From: Andrena cerasifolii
Taxonomy: Eukaryota > Arthropoda > Insecta > Hymenoptera > Andrenidae
DNA: 64,000 bases
Direction of reading: 5' to 3'
NCBI RefSeq assembly: GCF_050908995.1
Contig: NC_135121.1
Location: 11,718,001-11,782,000, forward strand
Part shown: in pieces, positions 49,401 to 61,817 of the stretch
How the letters are laid out: every line of letters begins with the position of its first letter
Position numbering within the stretch: position 1 is the stretch's first letter
Notes under the pieces: model-generated
The model's database searches: none
What the model saw: only the letters and a program-made list of their open reading frames with translations
What the model was told of the DNA's origin: nothing
Program-made: the position numbers and the translations under genes

Positions 49401-52400
49401 ATATTGACGGGACCACTGCGATATTTCTGTTTGGCTTCCGTCGCTTTTATCAAAGTACAGCGGACTCGAATATTGGCTTTTAAAATATCCCCTCATTTGT
49501 GGACGACCGACACCGGGATTCTGGGAATCGGATTATTATTTCACTCGCTGCAGCGTAAAAACATTTCCCACCATTAAATCATTAACTGTTTACCGTGCGC
49601 TGATTTTCTTAGAATAAACCGTGGAACGATGAATCAATTAGAAGCGTAACCGAGGGAAACGCTGGAGCACGCAAATCTGTCCGTAATGCCCGCCATAAAG
49701 AAGAAAGTTACGAACTATGGGCAGGGGGTGGCACGCATGGAGCACAGGCGTTGTTAAAAAATAAAAAGATCGCCGCGTCGATATGAAAGGCAGCTCCGTG
49801 GCAAAGTAGCGATCGTAAAAACCGCCGACGCAGCGACAGTTATTGGGCATCGTTATTTTTAATATCACGCCGATAGTTCGGCTAATAAACAAGCCGCTGG
49901 TGACGATAATATAATGGGTGTACAGTGGCGGTTAGCTTTTATTTAGAATGGAAAAAGAGAGTCGTTGCTCGTTATTGCGAAAGCGAACAGCTGTTGAATG
50001 GCCGCAGGTTCGCGTGCACCCTGCCTCGCGAACACACAATTTGCCCTTGCTTTAAATAACGCAATCGAACCGCAAGTATTTTTGCTGCGTGGAGCATAGG
50101 GCCCTAACGAACTGATTCATTCCGCCACGATTGCACGGTTTTCCCTTGCGTTGCGAGATTTCATGCTCCCAGAGACCAGGAAGTTTAAATCCTCCAACTG
50201 GGAGAACGGAATCACGAAGTCTCTGATTCATTTCGCGGCATTTCGAACTCTTAACGATTCTATCGGTGCTCGAAACTACCCCCCGTATTAAATTCCCCGC
50301 CACTCTTACCGGCTCCCTCTATTTTTTCCAGTTATTTTTTTAAGATAGTCTCCAAGCACGACGAGGAAACATCTGTCGCGAAGAATGTACCTCTGTCTCT
50401 GGGAGTCTTAAAGAGAGAAGCTGATTATTACCCCGAGGTGGTGGCTCGCGATTCGCCCCGCTCGCCGATTAGTGTGCTCAGCTGTTACGCCAGAAATCAC
50501 GAGCCACGAAGTCTCGAGGCGGTCGGAGCCTTTAATATTCCGCGAATCGAGCTTAATGTTGCGGAAGAAAGGAGAAGAATCGAATTCGTCGCTCCTCTGG
50601 AAGATACGCCGCGAGCGGGTCGAGGGGTGGCGTGTTTTCGTGCTTCTCCACCGCAATGAATTATTTTCTGTCGAGTCGGGGCCTAGACTCGTTCTTATCA
50701 AAAACCGCCAAGACGGAAGGCCACGGGAATTTCTGCCAGCTGTTTCGTTTAATGGATAACATCGGGGGTCGGAACTGTCAGGAGAATTCTGTCTTTCTTT
50801 AAACCTCTTTGGAGTCCTGAAAAAGTATTCTCCATACTTATCATCACTGTCTACATCCGAAATACCCTTCCTTCTTTAAGGGGTTATACCTAGTCAGGCG
50901 GCCGCAAAGAGGCGAATGTTTGTGAATTTTTTTTGAAGAAGCGGAAGCATATATTCTTACAGAACTTTTTGCACTTAAAAGAGCAACATTTAAAGAACAT
51001 TTGGTAATTTTTTGGTAGAAAAATATTTACATTTATAATAAAGTAACGACCTATAGTTGAAATCATGATTTTTTTCGCAGGATTTTTGTACGGAAAAATC
51101 AGAATTTCAACTTTAAATAGCCGCCGTTTTGTTTTCAATTAATATTTTAGAAATTCCCTCCGTTAATCGGAAGATACATTGATATACTAACGAAATTTTT
51201 TTTGTTTTTTGATTTTAGATAATCTGGTTCCGAATGGCAGTGCTCACCGCAAAAGGTAATGTTCTTTAAATGTTGCTCTTTTAAACGCAAAAAGTTTTGT
51301 AAAAATATATGCTTCCGCTTGTTCAAAAAAAATTCACAAATATTCTCCTCTTTTTGGCCGTCTGACTACTTAGGTATAACCCCTTAAGGGGTCATTCTAC
51401 TTTGATCGGTCAAAAAATGAAGCTATTTTTAAAGATTTTTTCTCAATAAAAACATATAATGAAACATATAATGAAATAAATCTTTTCGAAATTTATTAAG
51501 CTCCTCTTATTCCTCAACAAAAATTGTTAATCGAGCTACGGGCGATCGCCACACTCATACAGATTAAGAATCTTTTCGAATTTTGTATTTCTGATAAGCC
51601 TGAACTGGGAAATCACCTAAGCCACGAACATACCCTTTTTTGTAGGTGTCACATTGAAGCTACAAAAATACATATGAAACAAATTAAAAACAATCATGTT
51701 ATTTTTTTTTGCCTAATATAAGAGCAGCTTAATAAATTTAAAAAATATTTATTTCATTATATTAGTAAAAAATCTTTAAACATAGCTTCATGTTTTTAAC
51801 GATCAATGTAGAATGACTCCTTTAGAAACATTTGTTCCATCATTTTCTACGTGTTACATCTCGTTTAATCGTAAATAGAGAGACCAACCCCCGCGACCAC
51901 GAATTCCCAGCATTGTCCGATGAGACATTCCCAGGCAATTTATCGAGCCACTATGTCTCGCGCTTTACCTTCTGGAGAAGCGATTCAGCAGTTTCCCGAC
52001 GCTGCGAAAGTAACGCGGAGCGGTGACGTAAACGTAGACCAGCTGATCGTCGTAGGTGGATCGATCCTTGTTGCGTCTGTGATTGTAGAGATCGGCAGTG
52101 GCAGAGCCCATAGTAACGTTCAGCAGCGTCCCCCACCTTATCTAACCCAGGAACGAAAGCAAATCATTTTTTGTGGCGAGGCGTCGAGCCGCTCCTCGTC
52201 GATGCCACCTCGCGTTAACGGCTACTCACATAACCGAAGCTCTCCTGCAGATAGGACATGTTGAAAGGGACGTAGACCCTCTGATCGACGTCCACCCAGT
52301 TGTAGAGGTCCTTGTGCTTCGGATAGATCTGCCACGTGAAAGTGGAACGTCATTCAATGGCCCGAATGGCCGTGAAAGGGCCTTTCACGATGCCACCTGG

Positions 52401-52747
52401 GATCTTTAGCTCATCAAGAGAGAAAATGGTACGAATGATTTCTAAAAAAGGGTGCCGCGAAACTGAAATGTGCTTCTGGATACGTATGAATCGAGAAGCT
52501 TTCTGTACTCGTGATTTCCATTGAGAGTTGTCGGCTCCGAGGCTCTTTGACACTCGAAACGTTCGATGAACTTAAAAAGCGGCGCAACCGAGTCGTTGAT
52601 GGTATTGCTCCCTACCTTGCTAAGGGACATGCAGAACTGCTGCAGCAAATCAGCCTCGGAGGCCCTGTCTTTCGGATCCATCGTCTTCGGGAGGAGGCCC
52701 TCGATGATCTTCTGAATCCTCCTCGATCGCTGCTCCTCCATCTTATT
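43452..52747 (-). CDS. Neprilysin-like M13 zinc metallopeptidase (N-terminus not found)
   Basis: M13 enzymes are usually type II membrane or secreted ectopeptidases that cut short peptides such as neuropeptides. Exons (minus): about 52540-52747 (3' end unsure), 52230-52328, 51969-52141, 45024-45210, 44763-44939, 44580-44680, 44383-44438, 43783-44315, 43627-43703, 43452-43551. From 52328 onward all junctions keep phase. Motifs: substrate-binding VNAYY (44383-44438); zinc site GHEILHAFD with H, E and H; third ligand in ENVAD; the acid-stabilising His in DYHTP; Arg of RVNG; C-terminal MNPPNKCTTW and stop (the family ends CxxW). The active site thus looks intact. Oddities: the usual ENIADNGG is ENVADIGA, and about 30 extra residues lie between the zinc motif and ENVAD. 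About 560 residues are visible against a usual 700-750. The membrane anchor and the usual DPCDDFY-type segment must be upstream but were not found in the next 11 kb. The junction between 52540 and 52328 is unresolved. Confidence 0.88.
50880..51383. mobile_element. piggyBac-like MITE with very long TIRs, TTAA-flanked (family D)
   Basis: A 504-bp element flanked by TTAA at 50876-50879 and 51384-51387. It starts GGGGTTATACCTAGTCAG and ends CTTAGGTATAACCCC. The inverted arms run about 130 bp and include GCGGAAGCATATAT and its complement, and AAAGAGCAACATTTAAAGAA and its complement, so a transcript could fold into one long hairpin. There is no transposase. The TTAA duplication and CCC/GGG-type ends are typical of the piggyBac superfamily. 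Confidence 0.9.
51388..51820. mobile_element. Second TTAA-flanked MITE, sharing its TTAA with the neighbour (family E)
   Basis: A 433-bp element starting GGGGTCATTCTACTTTGATC and ending with the inverted copy GATCAATGTAGAATGACTCC. Its arms also include AAAGATTTTTT and the complement. Its left TTAA (51384-51387) is also the right TTAA of the preceding element; the right flank is TTTA, one change from TTAA. A 65-codon open frame inside (51524-51721) has no transposase motif. Confidence 0.85.
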
Positions 52748-55700
52748 CTGAAAGTAACAGCAACAGATTTACAAAAGGGTCCAGCCACGCTCAGCCCCTG
52801 CCAGCTCCTTCCAACTAAAGCTCGTCTTTCTTAAACGGATCCTACTGAAACCCTTCCAGCTCCTCCGAGATTAAACCGCGATCGGTTACAAAGATACTGG
52901 CTCAGGGGTTCTTTCAACGGACTCCGGCAACGTTTATTAATTCCTCGCGATAACAGCGATCAAACTTCTCGGCGGGAGTTTCCCTGGCGGGTCCAGGGAT
53001 CGCCGGAGCGTAAATAATTCGGAGAGAGATCGATGGACGCTGCCGTCGGCGCGTCTTGCCCCGAGTATCCGGAACAGCGACGGGGAAAAAAGGCGAAATT
53101 GATTCAGCCCCCGTAGCGATAAGGCAACTATCGAGCTATTCATGATCGAGGACCCGCCTCGGCCCTATCTCTGGCATACTTTCCCTCGCAACTTTGCCAC
53201 TCGAGGGGGGCTTTAACCAGCCCGCGGGAATCCTCTCCGTACGTTCCTCGGTGCAGCGCGAACAGGCCAGGCTATCGAGCGCCTTTTTTGCTCCTCCTCC
53301 ACTTTCGACCCGATCCACCCCGTGGAGAACGGAAGCAGAACTGAGAGAAATATACCGCCGTCTTCGTCGGCAGTTTCGTCCGAGTAGCTCGAAAAGGCGT
53401 TCTCTCGAAGAATCCAGAAATTTGGCTGAGTTCTCGCGCGGAATCGAAACGGGCACGGTTTTTACGATCGAGAGCTTTTATGCGCTTTTATTTCGACTAT
53501 CCCGTAGGGTGTAGGTGGTAGTTTCGTAACAGCCCGGCTGAAAGTTCTCCGCGTTCCGAATCTTACTGTTAGCCACGGAAGGGGAAAAGGTACTCGAGAT
53601 TCTGCCACCCCTATCATCTTCAACGATCCAACGATATCTGACTTGATATTTACACGCCGCCGGATCTTCGTTAATATTCTGGTTGCCGCGTCCGAAAGCT
53701 GCTTGAGTTCGAGACCACGTTTTACCTGGAGGACAGTGTTGCCCGTGATCCAGCACGAAAGATGGAGTCGAGGTGGATGCTTCGGATCCTTCTATTATCA
53801 TCGCCAGCCATCGGCGCCCGGTAACGCGGGCATTATTAAAGGTTCGAGGAATTAAAAGGAGCGCTGGAGAGTCGATGGGCATCGTTATCGAAGTCGTTAG
53901 CGTTGCACAAAGCAGAGAATTCCGCTTTCCCTTCCGGTGGTGTGTCATCGCGTACGAACCAACCCTCTCCTCTTCGTCCACCTCTTCGTCCTCATCCTGC
54001 TCCTCGATATCGTTCAATCGACGTGCCCACTTTCGCTCCCTCTTCCCCCGCGAAAAGAACGCGACCCAATTCCCCAAGTTTCCACGGGGATCGAGGCATC
54101 GATCCCGCGGAAAGAACGTCCTCGTCGGCGGTCCGTTCTCGAGTGATCTCCAGCGGCGTTCACCGGTTCGACGCGGTTCTCCTTCGGTAAATAAATGAAG
54201 TCACGGCTAGGAAGCTTGTCGGCTCGGCCAGAGGGGGGCCGAATGGTATGGTAACTAAAGCAATATCCGCTCGCTCCTCGTGTTTTATTCGCGGGCCACG
54301 GGCCCGTGGAATTGCAAGCGCGAGACGCCTGCCGCCTAAGAACTCGCTGGGGACCAGAAGAAACGAAGAAATAAGAAGGAGCTAGGAAGAATCCGGTGCG
54401 AGGCGGGGTGGGCCGGGGGTCTCAATTAGGCGAAGCAACGTTGGGTATTCTGACGCCGTTGGAAATCTCGCTGGTTTGCTTCCATGTATGAATTATCAAA
54501 CAGGAAGGAGCACAGCTGAGACGCCTTCCCCTAAACATCGCCCTTATAAAAGAATAAACCACAGCGTTGCGGCAAATCTGGAAGGAACGTTAATGCGGCT
54601 GCACCAGGAGAGGAAAAATGTTACCCAACCGCTACCTCTCGGTAGGATTCTCGAGGAAAAACGCTGGAAAAAAGCGATCCTGAAAGCTTCCAGATCCACT
54701 CGACCATTGGAAGCGATCGGGACGAAATTAGGGCGACGTTTCGTGAAACGGATACCCACTTGCAAACGAGAGCGACTTAATGAACTGGATTCGATTACTG
54801 GTCTCGGTGGCCTGCCAGGTTTTTTGCCTCAGCTGCGCTATGAAGTGTCGAAGGGACTTTAAAAGGACTGTCGCCGGTGCAAAGTTTGCCAGGACAATGA
54901 AAAACAGTGGAGCTTCCCATGATCCTTCTTTCTCGCCCGCAATCTCATCAAAATATAATCCCCTCGTAACGAATCGCGCCTCGGAGGAGAGATTTTCCGA
55001 ATTACAGCCAGACAGAGGGGGAAGTTGCGCGTTACGCGATTCTCTTAATGAACACAGCGGGGCTAGATGGAATTAATAAGGTGAATCCGATTACACTGTC
55101 TCCTCGCTGCGGCCAGTTTATTTGCTCCAGTTACAGCTTAACAGCTTATCCTCGCAGGCTGGCAGTGGTCGCGAAGAAAAAACGGCCGCCGCATTTTATA
55201 TCGCGGGATCGCGTAAAATGCGCGCCGCGGTTTACTCGCGTCGGTATATGAAACGGTGGTACGCGAATTTATTAAATCCGGGGCCGGCCGCGCGCTACAA
55301 AGCCGGCACGCGGCGCGGTTGCTCTCGTCGCTCGTAATTTCTATTAAGCAAAGTGGAGGGTGTTTGGAGAACGCTGAATCACCCTAATTAACGTGCGAAA
55401 CAAAGAACTCGCGGGATACTGTACAGGATGATCCTAGCGAGGCGATCATTTCCAACAGAAATACCCTGAATATCCTCCTCGAATCTGTTGAAACGAGTTA
55501 ATACGCCCTCGAACCTCCATCCAATGACCGCTCTCCACTTCGTGATAATCAGCCCCGCGTAGAGGAAATTTGAATATTCAAACAGTGGATACGCGACAGA
55601 CGCGAAGAGACAGCGGTGGCAGTGAGCACACCCCCTTTCCAAGGGTGGGTTATTAACGGATGTAACAACGTGCCACGTCTCCAAACCCGACCATCCGCGA

Positions 55701-55846
55701 GCCCCGTGGAGTCATTAATTTGAATTTAAATTCGATTTCCATGACCGTCCTCGGCGGAGGTCGAAGAAAGGTTGCAAGTGGCGGTCGCAGGAGGTTGCGT
55801 GCGCGTGATCGCCCGAGCAGTGGTGCATTTACCGGAATTTCGGTCA
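52748..55846. other. Upstream flank of the visible M13 exons, no gene assigned
   Basis: This may be intron or promoter of the M13 gene. I looked on the minus strand for the missing N-terminal M13 segment and did not find it. The longest open frame (minus, 53478-54077) has an acidic patch and two cysteines near its end but no recognisable family or paired splice sites, and is not called as a gene. Confidence 0.4.
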
Positions 55847-55850
55847 TTAA

Positions 55851-56464
55851 CCCGGGAGTAGGCGCATGTCGGTCTTTTCGACCGACGATTTCATACGTTT
55901 TGATGCATGATCCATAGCGTTCGACTGTTTACTTTTTCCGTAGAGCTATTCCTCTTTGAAGGAGTTCGTGACTTATTTATGTTACGGAGCGACACTTAGT
56001 GCACTCGTGTAGGTTTTAAATCATACATTTTTACGCGTCGGTCTTTTCGACCATAGCGCGCCTGCTAACGTTAGTCTCATTTCGTTAGTCTCATTTCGTC
56101 TGTCGCAATCATGGCTAATACTAATAATAAATTTATAAGTATATTTTTTGAAAAACAAATATAAATATAAAATATATTAGATAATTGCTACTATTGAAAA
56201 TTAAAAATCAAGTGATAAATTCAAATTGATAAATAGACAATGTAATTTTATATATTGCATTCGCACAAATTTTTATGTAACATTTTATTTTTAAAAATGA
56301 AAATTATTTACGTATAACGATTCTGAAGTAAGTAAAATACAATGTTATGCATTATTTATATTATTTCAGTCCTTTTATTAAGTTATTTCTGATTACATTA
56401 CCGTCGGTCGAAATGACCGACGTGCGCCTACTAACGTAAATTATTTGGCGCGCCTACTCTCGGG
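55851..56464. mobile_element. TTAA-flanked element with internal palindromes (piggyBac-like MITE, family F)
   Basis: A 614-bp element between TTAA at 55847-55850 and 56465-56468. The left end is CCCGGGAGTAGGCGC and the right end its imperfect complement GCGCGCCTACTCTCGGG. Just inside each end is a second motif set, GTCGGTC...GACCGAC, itself palindromic and repeated at about 56038. A direct repeat GTTAGTCTCATTTC occurs twice in tandem near 56071-56098. The middle is AT-rich. No transposase. Confidence 0.88.
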
Positions 56465-56468
56465 TTAA

Positions 56469-59400
56469 TTAGCATGGCGGGGACGTAATCGCGAAGCATG
56501 TGCCAGAGACGATGGCCAGGAATCAGAAATCGGGCCGCGGCTGGAGAATAAATCGGGGATGAATCATTCCGAACGGCGCTCGTCGGGAGCAGGCGCGCTT
56601 CCCATACGTGTGCCAGGTCGAGCCCTTCCCGAAGGACGGAGGGTACCTCCAGCGGGCCCACTTGCAAGACCGTAATGTCTCTTTTATGAGCCAGCGTCCC
56701 CGATGTACAAGGATCGCGGGTGGAAACAGCTGTGAGCTACGCGAAACGTTCCGCGATGCATCGATAACGTTCGCCCATTAACGCCTACGGAGTTTGCCAG
56801 AATAATCCGTTTCTAACGAACGTCCCAACGAGGCGTAACTAGATTCATCGCTTCCCCGACAAACATTTGGATGGCAGTCGCTGTTCGGAGGAAGGTAGGA
56901 TTGACGGGTAAGCGCACGAGAGTCGCAAATGATGAATCAGAGGGAAAACTGCTTACGCAGATTCACAGGGGAGGCGGGGATGCTTTTAATCCGTACAAGT
57001 GGTTTTCGAGGGAAAGCAAAATGACGCGACCTCCGCTGCGTGCAGTCGCTCGGATATCTGCGAGCGTTAGTGACCTGCCACGGTTTCTTTGAACGGAAAA
57101 GGCAGCGCGGAAATCGGATAAAAGATATTACCTACCTCCAGCAATCAAAGATATTCGAAGCTAGGGTGACATCGTTACCCTGCAAAAAATCCTTTTAGTT
57201 CCAGGCTGCAGTGCCGGTGGAATCTCTTTGCGAACATTCAAAGCGTCCATTTCTTACCGAACTTGTTTCCAATCACCGGACTACCCTTTTCCCGATTCTG
57301 GTCGAATAATCGTTCGTTGCGATTGATCGGTAAATTAAGAAGCATTAAATGAACACTGCTGCATAGTATTCCCGCGGTCCGCAACCTTTAATTATCGCTC
57401 GTTTGCTTTCCCCCTCGGTAAACAGTACATTACGGGAAATTTCATTATACGCGCATATAGAACGGCTGGGATATTACACAAAAGCTCGGGCCATTTGCCG
57501 CAGCTCATTAATCAAAACCGACGAAACTTTCGCGACCGGCCAATACGTCGGTGAACGTTCTCGCGTGCTCGATGAATCGATCGAACTCGGCTCGGCCGCC
57601 CCTGGTGCACGAGCACCCCGGACAAAATCATCGAAAATATGCCCGCGGACAACAAATGTCGAATGAGTTTTCCAGATCGAGAAAGGAGCACGCTCCGCGC
57701 AGGCTCGCTGGGAAATAAACATCCGCGACATTTAATTTTCGGGAAACACGGCTTCGAAATTAGCCCCGGGTTCTATTGTACCTACTTGCTGCCGCGATGT
57801 GTGCGGGCATAACATTAATATTCATCGGGCGGGTTACTATCGATGCCGGTGGCTCCGGTCGGGAATCGAAAGCGGCATTTATTAAATTTCATCGGGGCCT
57901 TGTATCTAAATTAACGATCTCTGCCGCGAAACGAAACGGGGACACGAGATATCCGTGAATTTTAGGTCTGCGAGCTTCGCCCCGAGATAAGGGGAAGCCT
58001 CAAACGATCCCCGTCTTGTTTTACAACGAATAAATTGAAATATTCGCTTATCCGCTCAGCTGCTTTAAGCTTACGGGAAAAATATATAAAATACAGTATC
58101 GTAGCTGGTACACAGGCGTGCTGGATGCCGATGGATACTGTAGAAAGCTTTCAAGTGATCGCGGAGGTCCGCGAAGTGGATCTGCGTGCGGAGTAAATGA
58201 ATCGACTGAATTATGCATGCCGAAGGAAATGCAATTTTAGGAGTCGCATTAAGAAGACGGAAAGAATCGTGTCTAAAAGCTTGGAGCGGTTAAATTGGAC
58301 CCAGAATGAATGGAATGTCTGAGTTGGGCAGAAGCGAAGGATCTGAATTAATTGTGCGTCGCTGGAGTGGGAGGCGGATCAAAATAATCGCGATGATCTC
58401 TGACCAGGAGGCTGCGAAATTTATAGGGAATAAATCGCAGAAATTTCTGCTGAACATCTTGCACGAAAGCGACATGATTTACAAGTAGATGCCAGATAGG
58501 AGAGCCACGAGGAAAACTTTTATAGCCTTATGGCTTTCGAACTATCTGGAACAGCTCGGACGAAATGAATTGGGTATAAAGGTTAGGTATGTACGTATAT
58601 CGCAGCCATGAAACAGAGCATCACAAGTATCGGCGAAGGACGAGAATCTGACCTCCAGCCTGCGCTGCAACTAAATTGAAAATGAAAGGATGGAGGATTG
58701 ATAGGCGAACCTTCCTCCTTTTGAAACTCGCGAAGCGAGCGCGATTTGGTTTCCATTGAAAAATCCGGAATGAAAGGGGCGGTTGCAGGGGGGTGGCCGT
58801 GATTGCGATGGAAGGCAACGATTTGCCGCGTACGTACGCGATCGCCTTGCGGAATGTAGGCCAGCCAGAGACTATTTATCCCGCGGACGGCTGTTTGTTA
58901 CCAGCCCCGAAATTTCTCTATCGCTAATGCACGCCGGTCGATGGGGCGCGGGCCGTCGCCGACGGTGGCTGGCGCCCACTTTAAACCACGCGATTCCGTG
59001 GCAGGGTATCTCCGCTGCCTCTGCCAATTCGCCGCTGGCGCGAACAAAAGACGCTCCTTCGGCAGCCCGCGGTCAAAGACTCCGCCAGAACCGCTGCCAA
59101 ATTGCGAAAAGCCCGCGCGTAATCATTTATTACCGGCACGAATGTAGATTCGACGTCGGTGTCGAGACTCCGTGCCCGAACAATGCTCGTTAGCTTCGCC
59201 CTTTTGCCTCGTGAAAAATGACGGACGAACGCGCAGATTCAGCTGGCCTTATGCTACCAGAGAAATCTAGTTAAAAAGGATACATCCCGTCGAATCGTAA
59301 GTAGTCATGCGCTCCAGTTTTCGGGGCTCCGTAATTTAATAGCGCGGAGCTGAATTCAAGCCAGCGTCCCTTCAACCCTTAAACAACCGGCGTACTACTC

Positions 59401-59626
59401 CCTCCTTTTGTGCGCTCGAACAGAAACATCCCTTTTAAATCCTCCACCGAAGAGTCCCAACCCTCGTCTGCTTTAGTTAAATTACCACCGAACTTGCAAC
59501 TTTGCTTCCACGGATCCCCAGCTTTAATTGCAGCCGCGAAAAATTTATTTGCGCGCGGCGAAGGGGTTAAATTTGTTTCCCCTACGCTATCTCACTTCGC
59601 GATGCATCTCGCGAAAACGTTCCAGC
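56469..59626. other. Non-coding stretch, nothing assigned
   Basis: Moderately GC-rich sequence with many short open frames on both strands, none with a recognisable motif, signal peptide or paired splice sites. I see no repeats of note. Confidence 0.4.
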
Positions 59627-60057
59627 GCACAGTGGGGAAATTTCGCGATTTTATGGCCAAAACCATAAAAATAAATTTTTCAAATCGACAAAATAAATGC
59701 AAATGTCAATTGAAGAACTAATATGAGTATCAAATGCCACCGATTTTACTGTTAAATGTTTTAATACAAAGCTCGTGTAGACTCGCAAATGTTCATGCGA
59801 GGTTAGACCGATCGCAAAGAATTAATCCAGATTTTCAAGTTGCTTCAAATATTTATATTGTGTTATCCAAAAATAGCGTAAGATATCTTTTTGTCCTCAA
59901 AATAATTGTGTTTCGGTTTTTAATAAATATAAGTTTTCAGGGTTTGACCACGAAAATGGATATAGTTCTTCAATCGACATTTGTCTTAAATTTGTAAAAT
60001 TAAAAAATTTCATTTCTGTAGTTTTGCCCATAAAATCGCAAAATTTCCCCACTGTGC
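59627..60057. mobile_element. Non-autonomous TIR element, internally deleted copy (family A, copy 2)
   Basis: A 431-bp element with left end GCACAGTGGGGAAATTTCG and right end AAATTTCCCCACTGTGC. The interior matches the left and right parts of the 904-bp copy at 5467-6370 almost base for base, with about 470 bp missing from the middle. No clear target duplication flanks it. Confidence 0.9.
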
Positions 60058-61156
60058 ATCGACCCGGTGACGATTGTTCTGTAACGCGCATCATTCGACG
60101 GCCGGCGTCGCGGGATGAATCAATTACGCAAATTAAATTCCGCCCTGGAAGCGCGCGGAAACATTTCATGCCGGGGTTTCACCTGGCGCACTGTACTAGG
60201 ATATCTTGAAATTTTAACCGCGCAGCTCGCTATAATTCACTGCAGGGCCAGCTAGCCTCTTCGTTCGATGCACTTTCTCGTTTGTCGCTCGACTACTTCC
60301 GCCTCCATCGAATTAATTATCTAAGAACCGGTCGAATGCCACGAGACCCTAGAAGACACCCTGGAGGAAATGATCGTGCAACGTGTCACTAGTATGATGA
60401 CAGATTGTAGATTGCTGACGTATTTCAGAATGCAATTTGCGTGGATGGAGTTACGATGGCAGATCCGAGATAACTTTCCATTCAGAGACGGTCTCGTGGG
60501 TGTCCAGCAAAAACAAATAATCACCGCGTTTTCATTCACTCGAGTGGGCGATAAGTCTGAAATTATGATTCTTCTCCCCGCGATTACCCTTTGTCCTTTT
60601 CCACCTCGGGGAACGCCTCGACGGCGGCGACGATTTGGTGCCAACCGAAGTGAAAACAGTCGATGACTGGCGCTGAGTCGGGCGAAATGCGCGTTATTGG
60701 CGCTTTATTACGGCGGTTTGCAAGGATATAGATTTTCCCGCGTATTTTCGCCGGACATCTTGTGCTATCCATCTTCCCCCTGCATACTTCTTCCGTTCTT
60801 TCGCGTCGTTTCTCTTCGAAATTGTTCCCTCCTTTCGTAAACTCCTTCCCTTCGCTCTTCATCAACCGCTACTCCTTCATTTACTGATTCATACTGCGAA
60901 ATCGAGTGGAATAGCTTGCCGGAACCGCGCGATTTTGCTGATCAAGCACAGTTCGCTTCTTGCGCGGGATTCTACCCACCGATCGCGCGCTTCTTGCACC
61001 CTCCGCCGTATGAATTCGTTCAAATATTCCTCTCGGAATCGTAGCTAATTCGATAGGAAAATTCTGAAGCAAGTTTCTCTAATTTCGTGTCGAAGTGACT
61101 GCAGCGTCCTCGGCGCCCTCGATGATGGCCCGTTAATTCTAGAGCATCGTCGCCTC
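60058..61156. other. Non-coding stretch, nothing assigned
   Basis: No open frame with a recognisable motif and no repeats noted between the two TIR elements that bound this interval. Confidence 0.4.
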
Positions 61157-61809
61157 TAGGGTTTGTCGGCTTTTAAAAAGCTGGTTTAAAAACCGTTTCT
61201 TTTCATAAATTTGTAGAATTCGAGAACCGGTTGTTAAATTTTGAAAAAAACTGGTTTTATATACTTAATATGTAAAAATGAATTAATTATTTGATTAAAA
61301 ACGTTAACATTTTTACTTGAAATCGCCTCGGACATATGCATATCGTAGTAGGTAACAGTTTACTGTAAAACTAATCTTCATGATTAGTTCATATTTTCAG
61401 AAGAAAAATACTAAATGAAATAAAGGTTTATAATTTATATTTTGTACGGATTTTAGTTATTTTAGTTTTTTTCCCCATTCGGTTTTGAATGCTGTGTATT
61501 TTATTGTGTTATATTTTTGAAGATCCACAAATATTAAATGAACTAAAAAATTCTACGGATTTGTAAGGATTTTAGTTATTTTAATTTTTTTTATTTATTT
61601 GGTTTTGTATAGTTAGAGTATATTTAATTTTGTTATATTTTTGTAATTCCATAAGTATTAAACAAATTGAAATTTGTTTAAATAAGTATATTTATTTTCT
61701 AATTTAATTATATTTTTTGTGGAAATTCAAAAACCGGTTTAACCGCTTTTTGGGAATAGTGGAATTCGAAAACCGGTTATGTCAAAAGTCGGTTTTTGTA
61801 TAAACCCTA
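61157..61809. mobile_element. hAT-like MITE with 8-bp target duplication (family G)
   Basis: A 653-bp AT-rich element starting TAGGGTTT and ending AAACCCTA, with subterminal inverted motifs AACCGGTT/AAACCGGTTT and GTCGGCTTTT/AAAAGTCGG. The 8-bp flanks are GTCGCCTC (61149-61156) and GTCGCGTC (61810-61817), matching at 7 of 8. TAGGG-type ends plus an 8-bp duplication are the hallmarks of the hAT superfamily. No transposase coding is left. Confidence 0.88.
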
Positions 61810-61817
61810 GTCGCGTC

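Larger units (their letters stand above)
45211..51968 (-). other. 6.8-kb intron of the M13 peptidase gene
   Basis: It is bounded by donor GTAAAG after the 51969-52141 exon (which ends in phase 2) and acceptor TCACTAAG before 45210 (first base completes the codon). The join gives FSRRIIHNG, which fits the M13 N-lobe helix. No other exon is seen inside. The intron carries the two adjacent TTAA elements at 50880-51820. An alternative acceptor about 130 bp upstream (45341) also fits the phase but adds residues that do not look like M13. Confidence 0.7.

Noticed and set aside
52380..52450. Extra M13 exon reading FSLDELKIPGGI between the 52.5-kb and 52.3-kb exons
   Set aside because: It looks protein-like and follows a good pyrimidine tract, but I could not find a donor/acceptor pair that keeps phase on both sides, so it was not added.
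53478..54077. 199-codon minus-strand open frame with an acidic patch and Cys residues (cystine-knot or cytokine-like at a glance)
   Set aside because: No family could be named, the cysteine spacing fits neither spaetzle-like nor IL-17-like patterns, and splice sites do not pair; it is more likely a chance frame.
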